Source of the DNA: Sphingomonas jejuensis
GTDB taxonomy: Bacteria > Pseudomonadota > Alphaproteobacteria > Sphingomonadales > Sphingomonadaceae
Reading direction: 5' to 3'
Assembly (NCBI RefSeq): GCF_011927695.1
Contig: NZ_JAATJE010000001.1
Span: 682,001-746,000, forward strand
Length of the DNA stretch: 64,000 nt
Within the stretch, counting starts at the first letter, position 1. Each line of letters opens with the position of its first letter. The notes under the pieces are model-generated. The model worked only from the letters and a program-made list of their open reading frames with translations, was not told the DNA's origin and did not search any database. Positions 47,635-55,911 of this stretch are shown one piece after another. Both the position numbers and the translations under genes were made by a program.

Positions 47635-48206
47635 TCGCGGGGCGGTTTCCGCTCCTCCTGATGTCTCTTGCGGTGCTGTCGCTCTTCGGAGTGACGGCAC
47701 CGCCTGTTTCGGCGCAGCAGACGTCGCCTCTCGTCTCCGAGGGCAGCGAGCTTGTCCATCCCGGCTCGGGCTATCGCTTCCCGGAAGCGTATGGCGATCT
47801 GCGGCGCACTGGCACGACCAGCTACGCGCCCGACAATCTGTCCGTCCGCTACGGACAGTTCGACGAGCAAATCTCGGCGCCTTACCTCGATGTGTTCATC
47901 TATCCGGCGACGGTGCCGATCCATATGGAGAGGGCCGGCGTCGAACAGGCCCTGGTTGCGCGCCTGAACGCCCGGCCGATCGAGGAAGATGCGGATGGCG
48001 AGCCGACCGGCACCGGACGCTGGTTCGAAGGCGAGTTCAACGGCGTGCCGGTCCTGACCGGATACCTGCTGCAGCAAGGGCGCGGGTGGCTGGTGAAGGT
48101 GAGGGCGACCGGACCGCGGGATGCGGGCGACATCGACCGCCTGCGTGCGGCGGTGGCGGCGATCGACATGGACGGCACACGCCGGCCCTACAAGGCGCCG
48201 CGCTGA
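47631..48206 (+). CDS. Exported protein of unknown function downstream of clpX
   Basis: A 191-residue protein starting at GTG 47631, which overlaps the clpX stop. The signal peptide ([21 protein letters not shown], cut near residue 28) is followed by one compact domain, with [20 protein letters not shown] and [13 protein letters not shown] can name no family. Coupling to clpX is probably a matter of shared transcription, since the protein is exported. Confidence 0.68.
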   Translation: MIAGRFPLLLMSLAVLSLFGVTAPPVSAQQTSPLVSEGSELVHPGSGYRFPEAYGDLRRTGTTSYAPDNLSVRYGQFDEQISAPYLDVFIYPATVPIHMERAGVEQALVARLNARPIEEDADGEPTGTGRWFEGEFNGVPVLTGYLLQQGRGWLVKVRATGPRDAGDIDRLRAAVAAIDMDGTRRPYKAPR

Positions 48207-48283
48207 GCGCTCGGCCGCAGCGATGCGCGCCGCCTTACTCGCCGGCCTTAACCCTCTGCCGAGGCCCGCACGATGGGCGCCAC

Positions 48284-48311
48284 GTTGATGCGGCCCGTCC
48301 AGTCACCATAT
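48284..48311 (+). promoter_or_regulatory. Possible heat-shock-type promoter for lon
   Basis: GTTGAT (48284-48289) and CCATAT (48306-48311) with a 16-base spacer resemble RpoH -35 (CTTGA) and -10 (CCCATNT) elements. They lie about 50 bases upstream of the lon start. The match is only partial. Confidence 0.3.
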
Positions 48312-48321
48312 GTTGATCAAT

Positions 48322-48347
48322 GCCGCTGCGGCTGTCTTCGCAGCGGC
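48322..48347 (+). promoter_or_regulatory. Leader hairpin immediately before the lon ribosome site
   Basis: GCCGCTGCG (48322-48330), loop GCTGTCTT, CGCAGCGGC (48339-48347), a perfect 9-bp stem. The next bases, CTGGAG, are the likely Shine-Dalgarno sequence, with the ATG at 48359. It could set translation of lon. Confidence 0.45.
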
Positions 48348-48358
48348 CTGGAGCTTAC

Positions 48359-50752
48359 ATGACCATTACCCTTCCTGTTCTTCCGCTTCGCGACATTGTC
48401 GTTTTCCCGCAGATGATCGTGCCCTTGTTCGTCGGTCGCGATCCGTCGGTGGCTGCGCTGGAGGCGGCCATGACGGCGGACAAGGAGATCTTCCTCGTCT
48501 CGCAGCTCGACCCGACGGAGGATGATCCCGCGCGCGAGGATCTCTACGACCTGGGCGTCGTGGCGACCGTGCTGCAGCTGCTGAAGCTGCCGGACGGGAC
48601 CGTGCGCGTCCTGGTCGAGGGCAAGGCGCGTGCAAGCCTGGCTGAGCTGCAGCCGGGAGAGACCTTCCTGTCGGCGTCGATCGAGCGCATCGAGGAACAG
48701 GCCGGAGAGACTCCGGAGACCGGCCCGCTGATGCGGTCGGTCGTGGAGCAATTCGGCAAATATGCGAAGCTGAACAAGAAGCTGTCCGACGAGGTCGCCG
48801 GGCAGCTCGCGGAGATCGACGACGCCGGCCGGCTGGCCGACGCGGTCGCGGCCAACCTGCAGATCAAGGTGTCCGAGAAGCAGGCGCTGCTCGCCGAGCT
48901 GGACCCGGCCAAGCGCATGGAGATGCTGTTCGGCTACATGGAAGGCGAGCTGGGCGTCCTGCAGGTCGAAAAGAAGATCCGCAGCCGCGTGAAGCGCCAG
49001 ATGGAAAAGACGCAGCGTGAATATTACCTCAACGAGCAGCTGAAGGCGATCCAACGCGAGCTGGGCAACGAGGACGCGGAGAACGGCGATGAGATTGCCG
49101 AGCTGACCCAGAAGATCGCACGATTGAAGCTGTCCAAGGAAGCGCGCAGCAAGGCCACGGCCGAGCTGAAGAAGCTGAAGACCATGCAGCCGATGTCGGC
49201 CGAGGCGACGGTCGTGCGCAATTACCTGGACGTGCTGCTCGGCCTGCCATGGGGCAAGAAGTCGAAGCTGAAGCGCGACCTGGGCGATGCGCAGGCGGTG
49301 CTGGACCAGGACCATTATGCGCTGGAGAAGGTCAAGGATCGGATCGTCGAGTATCTGGCGGTGCAGGCCCGGACCAACAAGCTGAAGGGGCCGATCCTGT
49401 GCCTGGTGGGGCCGCCGGGTGTGGGCAAGACCTCGCTCGGTCGGTCGATCGCGAAGGCTACCGGTCGTGAGTTCGTGCGCCAGTCGCTGGGCGGCGTGCG
49501 TGACGAGGCGGAAATCCGCGGTCACCGGCGCACCTACATCGGGTCGCTGCCGGGCAAGATCGTGTCCAACCTGAAGAAGGCCGGCACGTCCAATCCGCTC
49601 TTCCTGCTCGACGAGATCGACAAGCTCGGTCAGGATTTCCGCGGTGATCCCGCCTCGGCGCTGCTCGAGGTGCTGGATCCGGAGCAGAACGCCAAGTTCC
49701 AGGACCATTACCTGGAGATCGACGTCGATCTGTCGGACGTGATGTTCGTCACCACGGCGAACACATTGAACCTGCCGCAGCCGCTTCTGGATCGCATGGA
49801 GATTATCCGGCTGGAGGGCTACACCGAGGACGAGAAGGTCGAGATCGCCGAGCGGCACTTGCTGCCCAAGGTGATTGGCGAGCACGGCCTGAAGGATGGC
49901 GAGTTTGTGCTGACCCAGGAAGGTCTGCGCGCGCTGATCCAGCGCTACACGCGCGAGGCCGGTGTCCGCACGCTTGAGCGCGAGATCGCCAAGCTGGCGC
50001 GCAAGGCACTTCGCCGGATCCTGGAGGGCAAGGCGGAGAGTGTCACGGTGACGCCGGAGAACCTGGCCGACTTCGCGGGCGTGCAGAAGTTCCGCCACGG
50101 CCTGTCGGAAACCGAGCACCAGATCGGCGCTGTGACCGGGCTGGCATGGACCGAGGTCGGCGGAGAACTCCTGACGATCGAGGCCGTGACGGTGCCGGGC
50201 AAGGGGGTGGTGTCGACCACCGGCAAGCTCGGCGACGTGATGAAGGAGAGCGTGCAGGCCGGCTTCTCGTTCGTGAAGGCCAGGGCGCCTGCCTATGGCA
50301 TCAAGCCGAGCCTGTTCGGGCGCAAGGACATCCATATCCACCTGCCCGAGGGCGCGGTGCCGAAGGATGGACCGTCCGCCGGTATCGCGGTGGTCACCGC
50401 CATTGTCTCGACGCTGACCGGCATCCCCGTGCGGCGCGAGGTGGCAATGACAGGCGAGGTCACGCTGCGCGGCCGCGTGCTACCGATCGGTGGGTTGAAG
50501 GAAAAGCTGCTGGCGGCGCTGCGCGGCGGGATCACGACCGTGCTGATCCCTGAGGAGAACGAGAAGGACCTGGCCGAGATCCCCGCGCGGATCCGCGAAG
50601 GCCTGTCGATCATCCCGGTCGCCCATGTGGACGAGGTGCTGAAGCTGGCGCTGACGGAGCCGACGGTGGCTATCGACTGGACCGAAGCGGACGAACTGGC
50701 GGCGGTGCCGCCGGCAGCGATCGGCATGGGTACCGAGCCGTTGCGGCACTGA
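48359..50752 (+). CDS. lon: Lon ATP-dependent protease
   Basis: A 797-residue AAA+ protease that removes misfolded and regulatory proteins. The N-terminal substrate domain (to about 300) is followed by the ATPase with Walker A GPPGVGKT at 351-358 and [16 protein letters not shown]. The protease domain carries Ser673 ([10 protein letters not shown]) and Lys716 (GGLKEKLLA). The start at 48359 gives [16 protein letters not shown], the usual Lon N-terminus; an ATG 13 codons upstream lies in the leader hairpin. Order lon-hup-tRNA-Val is typical of related genomes. A terminator follows at 50760-50797. Confidence 0.97.
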   Translation: MTITLPVLPLRDIVVFPQMIVPLFVGRDPSVAALEAAMTADKEIFLVSQLDPTEDDPAREDLYDLGVVATVLQLLKLPDGTVRVLVEGKARASLAELQPGETFLSASIERIEEQAGETPETGPLMRSVVEQFGKYAKLNKKLSDEVAGQLAEIDDAGRLADAVAANLQIKVSEKQALLAELDPAKRMEMLFGYMEGELGVLQVEKKIRSRVKRQMEKTQREYYLNEQLKAIQRELGNEDAENGDEIAELTQKIARLKLSKEARSKATAELKKLKTMQPMSAEATVVRNYLDVLLGLPWGKKSKLKRDLGDAQAVLDQDHYALEKVKDRIVEYLAVQARTNKLKGPILCLVGPPGVGKTSLGRSIAKATGREFVRQSLGGVRDEAEIRGHRRTYIGSLPGKIVSNLKKAGTSNPLFLLDEIDKLGQDFRGDPASALLEVLDPEQNAKFQDHYLEIDVDLSDVMFVTTANTLNLPQPLLDRMEIIRLEGYTEDEKVEIAERHLLPKVIGEHGLKDGEFVLTQEGLRALIQRYTREAGVRTLEREIAKLARKALRRILEGKAESVTVTPENLADFAGVQKFRHGLSETEHQIGAVTGLAWTEVGGELLTIEAVTVPGKGVVSTTGKLGDVMKESVQAGFSFVKARAPAYGIKPSLFGRKDIHIHLPEGAVPKDGPSAGIAVVTAIVSTLTGIPVRREVAMTGEVTLRGRVLPIGGLKEKLLAALRGGITTVLIPEENEKDLAEIPARIREGLSIIPVAHVDEVLKLALTEPTVAIDWTEADELAAVPPAAIGMGTEPLRH

Positions 50753-50759
50753 TGACAAG

Positions 50760-50797
50760 GGGGTGCGGGCGCGTTCAGCCGGTCGCGTCCGCGCCCC
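50760..50797 (+). terminator. Terminator after lon
   Basis: GGGGTGCGGGCGCG (50760-50773) pairs with CGCGTCCGCGCCCC (50784-50797) around a 10-base loop, 14 bp with two wobble pairs, followed by TTTCTCTTT. Confidence 0.85.
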
Positions 50798-50889
50798 TTT
50801 CTCTTTGACAGCGGCAGGCGTGATCGCCTTACATGCCTGCCATGTTCTACAGGCGACTCGGGAATCGCCGCGTAAAAGGGGATCAAGGG

Positions 50890-51162
50890 ATGAATAAGCA
50901 GGAGCTGATCGGGGCCGTCGCTGAGACGTCCGGCCTCGGCAGGGCCGATGCGGTGAAAGCCGTGGAAGCGGTTTTCGAGCACATCTCGACGACCTTGAAG
51001 AATGGCGAAGAAGTTCGACTGGTTGGTTTCGGCACCTTCTCCGTGTCGAAGCGCAAGGCATCCACCGGGCGCAATCCGCGGACCGGCGAGCCGATGACGA
51101 TCAAGGCATCGTCGCAGCCCAAGTTCAAGGCAGGCAAGGGGCTGAAGGACAGCGTCAACTAA
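50890..51162 (+). CDS. hup: DNA-binding protein HU
   Basis: A 90-residue nucleoid protein. It has MNKQELIGAVAE at the start, the beta-arm segment KRKASTGRNPRTGEP with the intercalating Pro, and FKAGKGLKDSVN at the end. HU bends DNA and compacts the chromosome. The start at 50890 is the standard one; an earlier ATG at 50833 would add 19 non-conserved residues. It has its own transcript after the lon terminator and is followed by a hairpin near 51173-51201. Confidence 0.95.
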   Translation: MNKQELIGAVAETSGLGRADAVKAVEAVFEHISTTLKNGEEVRLVGFGTFSVSKRKASTGRNPRTGEPMTIKASSQPKFKAGKGLKDSVN

Positions 51163-51172
51163 ACACCGGGCG

Positions 51173-51201
51173 CGGTGCGGGCTGGACAAGCTGCCGCACC
51201 G
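51173..51201 (+). terminator. Hairpin after hup
   Basis: CGGTGCGG (51173-51180) pairs with CCGCACCG (51194-51201) across a 13-base loop; it starts 11 bases after the hup stop. No clear T run follows. Confidence 0.5.
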
Positions 51202-51279
51202 TCGCTTATGGCCCTCCGCGGTCCAGCGCCACGGCGCTCGCGGCGAATACCACCGCCGCACTGGACCGCATCCATGATC

Positions 51280-51354
51280 GGGCGCGTAGCTCAGTGGTAG
51301 AGCACTGTGTTCACACCGCAGGGGTCGCAGGTTCAATCCCTGCCGCGCCCACCA
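51280..51354 (+). tRNA. tRNA-Val (anticodon CAC)
   Basis: 75 bases from GGGCGCG to an encoded CCA. The acceptor is GGGCGCG/CGCGCCC, the D arm GCTC/GAGC, the anticodon stem CTGTG/CGCAG with loop TTCACAC, and the T arm GCAGG/CCTGC with TTCAATC. Anticodon CAC reads GUG valine codons. A perfect terminator follows three bases later. Confidence 0.95.
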
Positions 51355-51356
51355 TG

Positions 51357-51394
51357 ACAAAGGCCCCGCCGGAGCGATCCGGCGGGGCCTTTGT
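51357..51394 (+). terminator. Terminator after tRNA-Val
   Basis: A perfect 17-bp inverted repeat: ACAAAGGCCCCGCCGGA (51357-51373), loop GCGA, and its reverse complement at 51378-51394, ending in CCTTTGT. It isolates the tRNA from the metabolic operon downstream. Confidence 0.85.
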
Positions 51395-51431
51395 CGTTGG
51401 AAGCCTCGCGGCATCAAGCTGCGTTTGGCGA

Positions 51432-51491
51432 GTGCATAGAAAAGCTGTGCACGGCCCGCTGGCTGCCATCAGCCCCATCCCCTAAGCGGGC
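51432..51491 (+). promoter_or_regulatory. Structured leader before the ATP-grasp/monooxygenase/MetNIQ operon
   Basis: Two foldable elements lie between the tRNA terminator and the ATG at 51498. One is a hairpin GTGCA (51432-51436) with TGCAC (51448-51452). The other is an outer stem CCCGCT/AGCGGG (51455-51460 with 51485-51490) enclosing GGCT/AGCC (51461-51464 with 51471-51474). The second ends seven bases before the start and would limit ribosome access. It could be a regulatory RNA, but it matches no riboswitch class that I can recognise. Confidence 0.3.
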
Positions 51492-51497
51492 GGCCGC

Positions 51498-52409
51498 ATG
51501 ACAGACCTCGCCATCTTCTACGAACATCCGACCTGGTTCGAACCGCTGTTCGCCGCGCTTGAAAGACGCGGGATCGCGGCAACGCGGCTGACACCTGCCG
51601 GGCTTGCCTATGATCCGGCAGACCCCACGCCGCCGGCGCGCATGATCGTCAACCGGATCTCCATGTCGAGTGGATCACGCGCCACCGACACCCCGATCTT
51701 CTTCACCGCTTCGCTGCTCGATCATTGGAGCCAGCATGCGCGGGTCGTGAACGGGCGTCCGTTCCTGCTCGATGCGTCGAAAGCGCGGCAGCTTTCGCTC
51801 CTCTCCAGCCTCGGCATCGATGCGCCAGCCACGCGGATCGTTCACCGCCCGCAGGATGTGGCCGCAGCGGCCGAAGCCATCGGCTTTCCCCTGATCGTCA
51901 AGGCGAACATCGGCGGGGCGGGCGCGGGGATCGTCCGCTATGACGATATGGGCGCGCTGCAGGACGCGGTCGCCGACGGCACCCTGCCGACGAGCAGCGA
52001 CGGCGTGCTGCTGGTGCAGGATCTGGTGAGCGCGCGAGACGGGCGCGTGATCCGCATCGAGACCCTGGGCGGGCGTTTCCTTTATGCTCTCTCGGTGCTG
52101 TCGGACGGTGGGTTCGACCTTTGCCCGGCGGACGCCTGCGTGGCGACGCCGGGACGCGCCGCCGTTCGGATGGAAGCGATCACGCCCCCGGACGCTCTGA
52201 TCGAGGCTGCCGAGCGCATCGTTCAGGCCGCCGGGATCGAGGTCGGCGGTGTCGAGGTGATGATCGACGATCGCGATGGCACCCCGCGCTTCTACGACAT
52301 CAATGCGCTCAGCAACTTCGTGGCGAAACCGCTGGACGTGCTGGGGTGGGACCCGCACGACCGCTTCGTTGATTATCTGAGCCAGGTGATGGCGGAGGCG
52401 CGGGCGTGA
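51498..52409 (+). CDS. ATP-grasp domain protein (RimK-like), unknown substrate
   Basis: A 303-residue protein with an ATP-grasp fold. The nucleotide-binding Lys strand and glycine loop are FPLIVKANIGGAGAGIVRYD near residue 132. A lid-and-metal segment includes GVEVMIDDRDGTPRFYDINA near 250-265, where the usual E-x-N is D-x-N. ATP-grasp enzymes form amide or thioester bonds from a carboxylate and a nucleophile through an acyl phosphate; RimK relatives add amino acids to peptides or small molecules. The substrate cannot be predicted. It is the first gene of a five-gene operon and overlaps the flavin monooxygenase (GTGA). Its pairing with a methionine-type importer suggests a role in sulfur or amino-acid metabolism. 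Confidence 0.75.
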   Translation: MTDLAIFYEHPTWFEPLFAALERRGIAATRLTPAGLAYDPADPTPPARMIVNRISMSSGSRATDTPIFFTASLLDHWSQHARVVNGRPFLLDASKARQLSLLSSLGIDAPATRIVHRPQDVAAAAEAIGFPLIVKANIGGAGAGIVRYDDMGALQDAVADGTLPTSSDGVLLVQDLVSARDGRVIRIETLGGRFLYALSVLSDGGFDLCPADACVATPGRAAVRMEAITPPDALIEAAERIVQAAGIEVGGVEVMIDDRDGTPRFYDINALSNFVAKPLDVLGWDPHDRFVDYLSQVMAEARA

Positions 52410-53425
52410 GGTTCGGTTACTGGATGCCGGTCTTTGGCGGCTGGCTGCGCAACATTCCGGACGAGGGGATGGAGGCGAGCTGGGACTATGTGAAGCGGCT
52501 GGCGCAACGATCGGAGCAGATCGGCTATGATCTCTCGCTGATCGCGGAGCTCAACCTCAACGACATCAAGGGCACGGACGCGCCCGCGCTGGACGCCTGG
52601 TCGACGGCGGCGGCGCTTGCGGCGGTGACGGAGCGTCTCGAGCTGATGGTCGCGGTGCGCCCCAACTTCCACCAGCCGGCGCTCTTCGCGAAGGCGGCCG
52701 CCAATATCGACCGGATCGCGGGCGAAGGGCGGCTGTCGCTGAACGTGGTATCCTCCTGGTGGGCGGACGAGGCGCGGCAATATGGCCTTCAGTTCGACCA
52801 GCATGACGATCGCTATGCACGAACCGACGAGTGGCTGCAGGTCGTCGACGGATTGTGGACGGAGGATCGCTTCACCTTCGACGGGCGCTTCTACCGAATG
52901 GAAGATGCCATCGTCTCGCCCAAGCCCGCCACCCGGCCGACCGTCTATGCCGGCGGCGAGAGCGAGGCCGCCAAGACGATGATCGCCACGCGCTGCGATG
53001 CGTATGTCATGCACGGTGATCCGCCCGAGGCGATCGCCCCCAAGATCGCCGACATGAGCGCGCGGCGCGACGCAGCCGGCGGTGCGCCGATGCAATATGG
53101 CATGGCCGCCTACGCGATCGTGCGCGACAGCGAGGCGGAGGCGAAGGCCGAGCTGGACCGGATCACCACGGTCAGCGAGCTTCCCAAAGGCTATGCCAAT
53201 TTCGATCAATGGCTGTCGGGCACGCAGCTGGAGCGTGAGCTGAAGATCCAGGAATATTCGGTGTCCAACCGTGGCCTGCGGCCGAACCTGGTCGGCACGC
53301 CCGAGCAGCTGAAGCAGCGCATCGCCGATTATGAGGGCGCGGGGCTGGACTTGCTGCTGTTGCAGATGAGTCCGCAGGCTGAGGAGATGGAGCGCTTCGC
53401 CGCCCAGGTGATGGGCACGACATGA
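52406..53425 (+). CDS. Luciferase-like (LLM class) flavin-dependent monooxygenase
   Basis: A 339-residue TIM-barrel enzyme of the bacterial-luciferase/SsuD group. Segments are FGYWMPVFGGWLRNIPDEGM at the N-terminus, GYDLSLIAELNLNDIKG, VAVRPNFHQPALFAK, LSLNVVSSWWADEARQYGL and PTVYAGGESEAAKTM. These enzymes use reduced FMN from a separate reductase to oxidise small compounds, and many release sulfite from alkanesulfonates or sulfones. It starts at GTG 52406 within the end of the ATP-grasp gene and overlaps metN by four bases. No reductase is encoded next to it. The operon with a MetNIQ importer points to an organosulfur substrate. Confidence 0.85.
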   Translation: MRFGYWMPVFGGWLRNIPDEGMEASWDYVKRLAQRSEQIGYDLSLIAELNLNDIKGTDAPALDAWSTAAALAAVTERLELMVAVRPNFHQPALFAKAAANIDRIAGEGRLSLNVVSSWWADEARQYGLQFDQHDDRYARTDEWLQVVDGLWTEDRFTFDGRFYRMEDAIVSPKPATRPTVYAGGESEAAKTMIATRCDAYVMHGDPPEAIAPKIADMSARRDAAGGAPMQYGMAAYAIVRDSEAEAKAELDRITTVSELPKGYANFDQWLSGTQLERELKIQEYSVSNRGLRPNLVGTPEQLKQRIADYEGAGLDLLLLQMSPQAEEMERFAAQVMGTT

Positions 53426-54360
53426 TCCGTTTCGAAGGTGTGTCCAAGCGTTTCGCCGGAACGGGTGGCGAGGCGCTGCGCGCGATCGACCTCGATGTGG
53501 CGGCAGGCGAGATCTTCGGCGTGATCGGTGCCTCCGGCGCAGGAAAGTCCACGCTGGTACGGCTGGTGAATGCGCTGGAGCGGCCTACCTCCGGGCGCGT
53601 GCTGGTGGACGGTGTCGATGTCGCGGCCCTCGATGCCGCCGGGCTGCGCGGGCTTCGTCGCAAGGTTGGCATGATCTTCCAGAGCTTCGGACTGCATTCC
53701 TCGCTGACCGTTGCTGACAATGTCGGGTTGCCGCTGCGGCTGGCGGGACGCGAGGCGCGGGAGCGGCAGGAACGCGTGGCCGTCCTGATCGATCGCGTCG
53801 GCCTGGCCGTACATGAGGCCAAATATCCCGCCCAGCTGTCCGGCGGGCAGAAGCAGCGCGTGGGGATCGCTCGCGCGCTGGCGACCGGCCCGTCCATCCT
53901 GCTGTGCGACGAGCCGACAAGCGCGCTGGACCCGGAGACGACGCGGTCGGTGCTGCGATTGCTGCGCGAGCTGAACCGGGAGCTGGGCCTCACCATCATG
54001 CTCATCACGCACGAGATGGAGGTCGTGCGGGAGGTGTGCGACCGGGTGGCGGTGATCGATGGCGGCACGGTGGTGGAGATGGGCGCGGCGGCTGACATCT
54101 TCCTGGACGGACAGCATCCAGCGACGCGGCGTCTGATCTCCGAGGCGGGCGAGGGCGCTCCGGCGGTCGCGCCCGAGGGAATGGCGCTGGTCCGACTGAC
54201 CCGCCGTGGTGCCGGGTCGGCGGCGCCGATCGACGGGGCGGAGGTGCTGGAAGGGCGGATCGGGCGCATCGGTGGCGAAAGCTACAGCGATCTGGTGCTC
54301 GCTGTTCAACCGTCGGAGGTCGAGCGGCTCTCCAGCCTCGGCCGCGCGGATCGGATTTGA
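53422..54360 (+). CDS. metN: Methionine-type ABC importer ATPase MetN
   Basis: A 312-residue ABC ATPase. It has Walker A GASGAGKST near residue 36, a Q-loop in IFQSFGLHSSLTV, signature LSGGQKQRVGIARAL and Walker B ILLCDEPTSALDPE. The C-terminal NIL domain that binds methionine and shuts the transporter in E. coli is short here (about 55 residues, from ALVRLTRRG) and lacks the usual central helix. The assignment to the Met/NlpA importer family rests on the following permease and lipoprotein. The gene is tightly coupled to both neighbours. Confidence 0.9.
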   Translation: MIRFEGVSKRFAGTGGEALRAIDLDVAAGEIFGVIGASGAGKSTLVRLVNALERPTSGRVLVDGVDVAALDAAGLRGLRRKVGMIFQSFGLHSSLTVADNVGLPLRLAGREARERQERVAVLIDRVGLAVHEAKYPAQLSGGQKQRVGIARALATGPSILLCDEPTSALDPETTRSVLRLLRELNRELGLTIMLITHEMEVVREVCDRVAVIDGGTVVEMGAAADIFLDGQHPATRRLISEAGEGAPAVAPEGMALVRLTRRGAGSAAPIDGAEVLEGRIGRIGGESYSDLVLAVQPSEVERLSSLGRADRI

Positions 54361-54361
54361 C

Positions 54362-55018
54362 ATGTTCGAGAATGTGGATCCTGCGGAGATCGCGCAGGCG
54401 TGCATCGACACGCTTGTCATGCTGGGCGCATCGCTCGCCCTGACGGTTCTGATCGGCATACCGCTGGGCGTGCTGCTGTACCTGACGGACCGGCGGCGAC
54501 CGCTTGCCCGGCCGTGGGCGAACCTGGCCGTCGGCACGATCGTAAACGTGCTGCGATCGGTGCCGTTCATCATCCTTTTGATCGTGATGATCCCGGTGAC
54601 GGTGCTGATCGTCGGAACCTCGCTGGGCGTCGCAGGGGCGATCCCGCCGTTGGTGGTGGGGGCGGCGCCCTTCTATGCCCGGCTGGTGGAGACGAGCCTC
54701 CGCGAGGTCGATCGCGGCACGGTGGAGGCAACTCAGGCGATGGGTGCGACCACATGGCAGCTGGTGACGCGCACCTTGCTGCCGGAAGCGCGCCCGGGCC
54801 TGATCGCCGGCGGCACGGTGACCGCAATCGCGCTCGTCTCCTTCACGGCCATGGCAGGAGTCGTCGGCGCAGGCGGGTTGGGAGACCTGGCGATCCGGTT
54901 CGGCTATCAGCGGTTCCAAACCGACGTGATGCTGGTGACCGTGCTGTTGCTGGTGGTGCTGGTGCAGGCGCTCCAATGGTTGGGCGACATGCTCGTTCGG
55001 CGCACGACGCGCCGCTAG
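54362..55018 (+). CDS. metI: Methionine-type ABC importer permease MetI
   Basis: A 218-residue permease with five membrane helices. It has the EAA coupling loop (EATQAMGATTWQLVTRTLLPEA) that docks on MetN. The start at 54362 lies one base after the metN stop. Sequence such as LGVAGAIPPLVVGAAPFYARL and TAMAGVVGAGGLGDLAIRFGY is typical of MetI. The substrate may be D- or L-methionine or a related sulfur compound. Confidence 0.92.
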   Translation: MFENVDPAEIAQACIDTLVMLGASLALTVLIGIPLGVLLYLTDRRRPLARPWANLAVGTIVNVLRSVPFIILLIVMIPVTVLIVGTSLGVAGAIPPLVVGAAPFYARLVETSLREVDRGTVEATQAMGATTWQLVTRTLLPEARPGLIAGGTVTAIALVSFTAMAGVVGAGGLGDLAIRFGYQRFQTDVMLVTVLLLVVLVQALQWLGDMLVRRTTRR

Positions 55019-55038
55019 CTTTTCAGGGGATGAGACGC

Positions 55039-55839
55039 ATGAAGAGACGCAGCTTTCTGGGCGCAGGCCTCGCCCTGACGCTGGCTGCCTGTTCCGGCAG
55101 TGGCGACGACCAGACGGATGGCACCACGCTGAGCGTCGCCGCGACAGCCGTGCCGCACGCGGAGATCCTGGAGCATGTGAAGCCTGTGCTCGCACGCGAG
55201 GGCGTGAACCTGGAGGTGCGCGTCTTCAACGATTACGTCCAGCCGAACGTCCAGGTCGCCGAGGGGCGGATGGACGTGAATTATTTCCAGACCAAGCCGT
55301 ACCTGGACGATTTCAACCGCAACCGCGGGACCCAGCTGCAGACGATCGCGGGGGTCCATGTCGAGCCGCTTGGCGGATATTCGCGCAAGCACCGGACGCT
55401 GAACGATCTGCCGCAGGGTGCGACTGTCGCGATCCCGAGCGAGGCGAGCAACAACGGGCGTGCCTTGCTGGTGATGCAGAAGGCCGGCCTCATCCGGTTG
55501 CGTGATCCGGCCAACCCGCTGGCGAGCGTGCGCGACATCGTCGCGAACCCGAAGAACCTGCAGATCCGGGAACTGGAGGCGGCGACGCTGCCGCGGGTGC
55601 TGGGCGAGGTCGATCTCGCGCTGATCAACACGAACTATGCTCTCGATGCCGGGCTAAGCCCGGTGCGCGACGCGCTGATGATCGAGGGCGCCGACAGTCC
55701 GTACGTCAACTATGTCGTGGGTCAGCCTGGCGCTGCCGACGACGAGCGGGTGCAAAAGCTGATGGCGGCGTTGCGGAGCCCGGAGACGCGCGCCTTTATC
55801 GAGCGGACTTACAGCGGCGCCGTCCTGCCGGCCTTCTAA
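55039..55839 (+). CDS. metQ: Methionine-type ABC importer substrate-binding lipoprotein MetQ
   Basis: A 266-residue NlpA-family binding protein. It has a twin-arginine-like start (KRRSFLGAG) and lipobox LTLAAC, so the mature protein is lipid-anchored in the periplasm. Then come AVPHAEILEHVKPVLAREG, GRMDVNYFQTKPYLDDFN and IPSEASNNGRALLVMQKAGL, all NlpA hallmarks. The start at 55039 is preferred because AGGGG lies about 10 bases upstream; an in-frame ATG at 55030 is also present but too close to it. It is the last gene of the operon, before the hairpin at 55853-55884. Confidence 0.92.
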   Translation: MKRRSFLGAGLALTLAACSGSGDDQTDGTTLSVAATAVPHAEILEHVKPVLAREGVNLEVRVFNDYVQPNVQVAEGRMDVNYFQTKPYLDDFNRNRGTQLQTIAGVHVEPLGGYSRKHRTLNDLPQGATVAIPSEASNNGRALLVMQKAGLIRLRDPANPLASVRDIVANPKNLQIRELEAATLPRVLGEVDLALINTNYALDAGLSPVRDALMIEGADSPYVNYVVGQPGAADDERVQKLMAALRSPETRAFIERTYSGAVLPAF

Positions 55840-55852
55840 GCCGCCGCCGCGC

Positions 55853-55884
55853 CCCCGCACGTTCCAGACGGAAGACGTGCGGGG
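55853..55884. terminator. Terminator between metQ and ggt
   Basis: CCCCGCACGT (55853-55862) pairs with ACGTGCGGGG (55875-55884), with an inner TCC/GGA pairing in the loop. It separates convergent genes and lacks a T run. Confidence 0.7.
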
Positions 55885-55911
55885 TGCCGGGATCCGGCCA
55901 GGATCAGGTGC

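Noticed and set aside
48317-50341. Reverse-strand open frame of 674 codons
   Set aside because: Antisense to lon; composition is Leu/His/Gln-rich with no motif.
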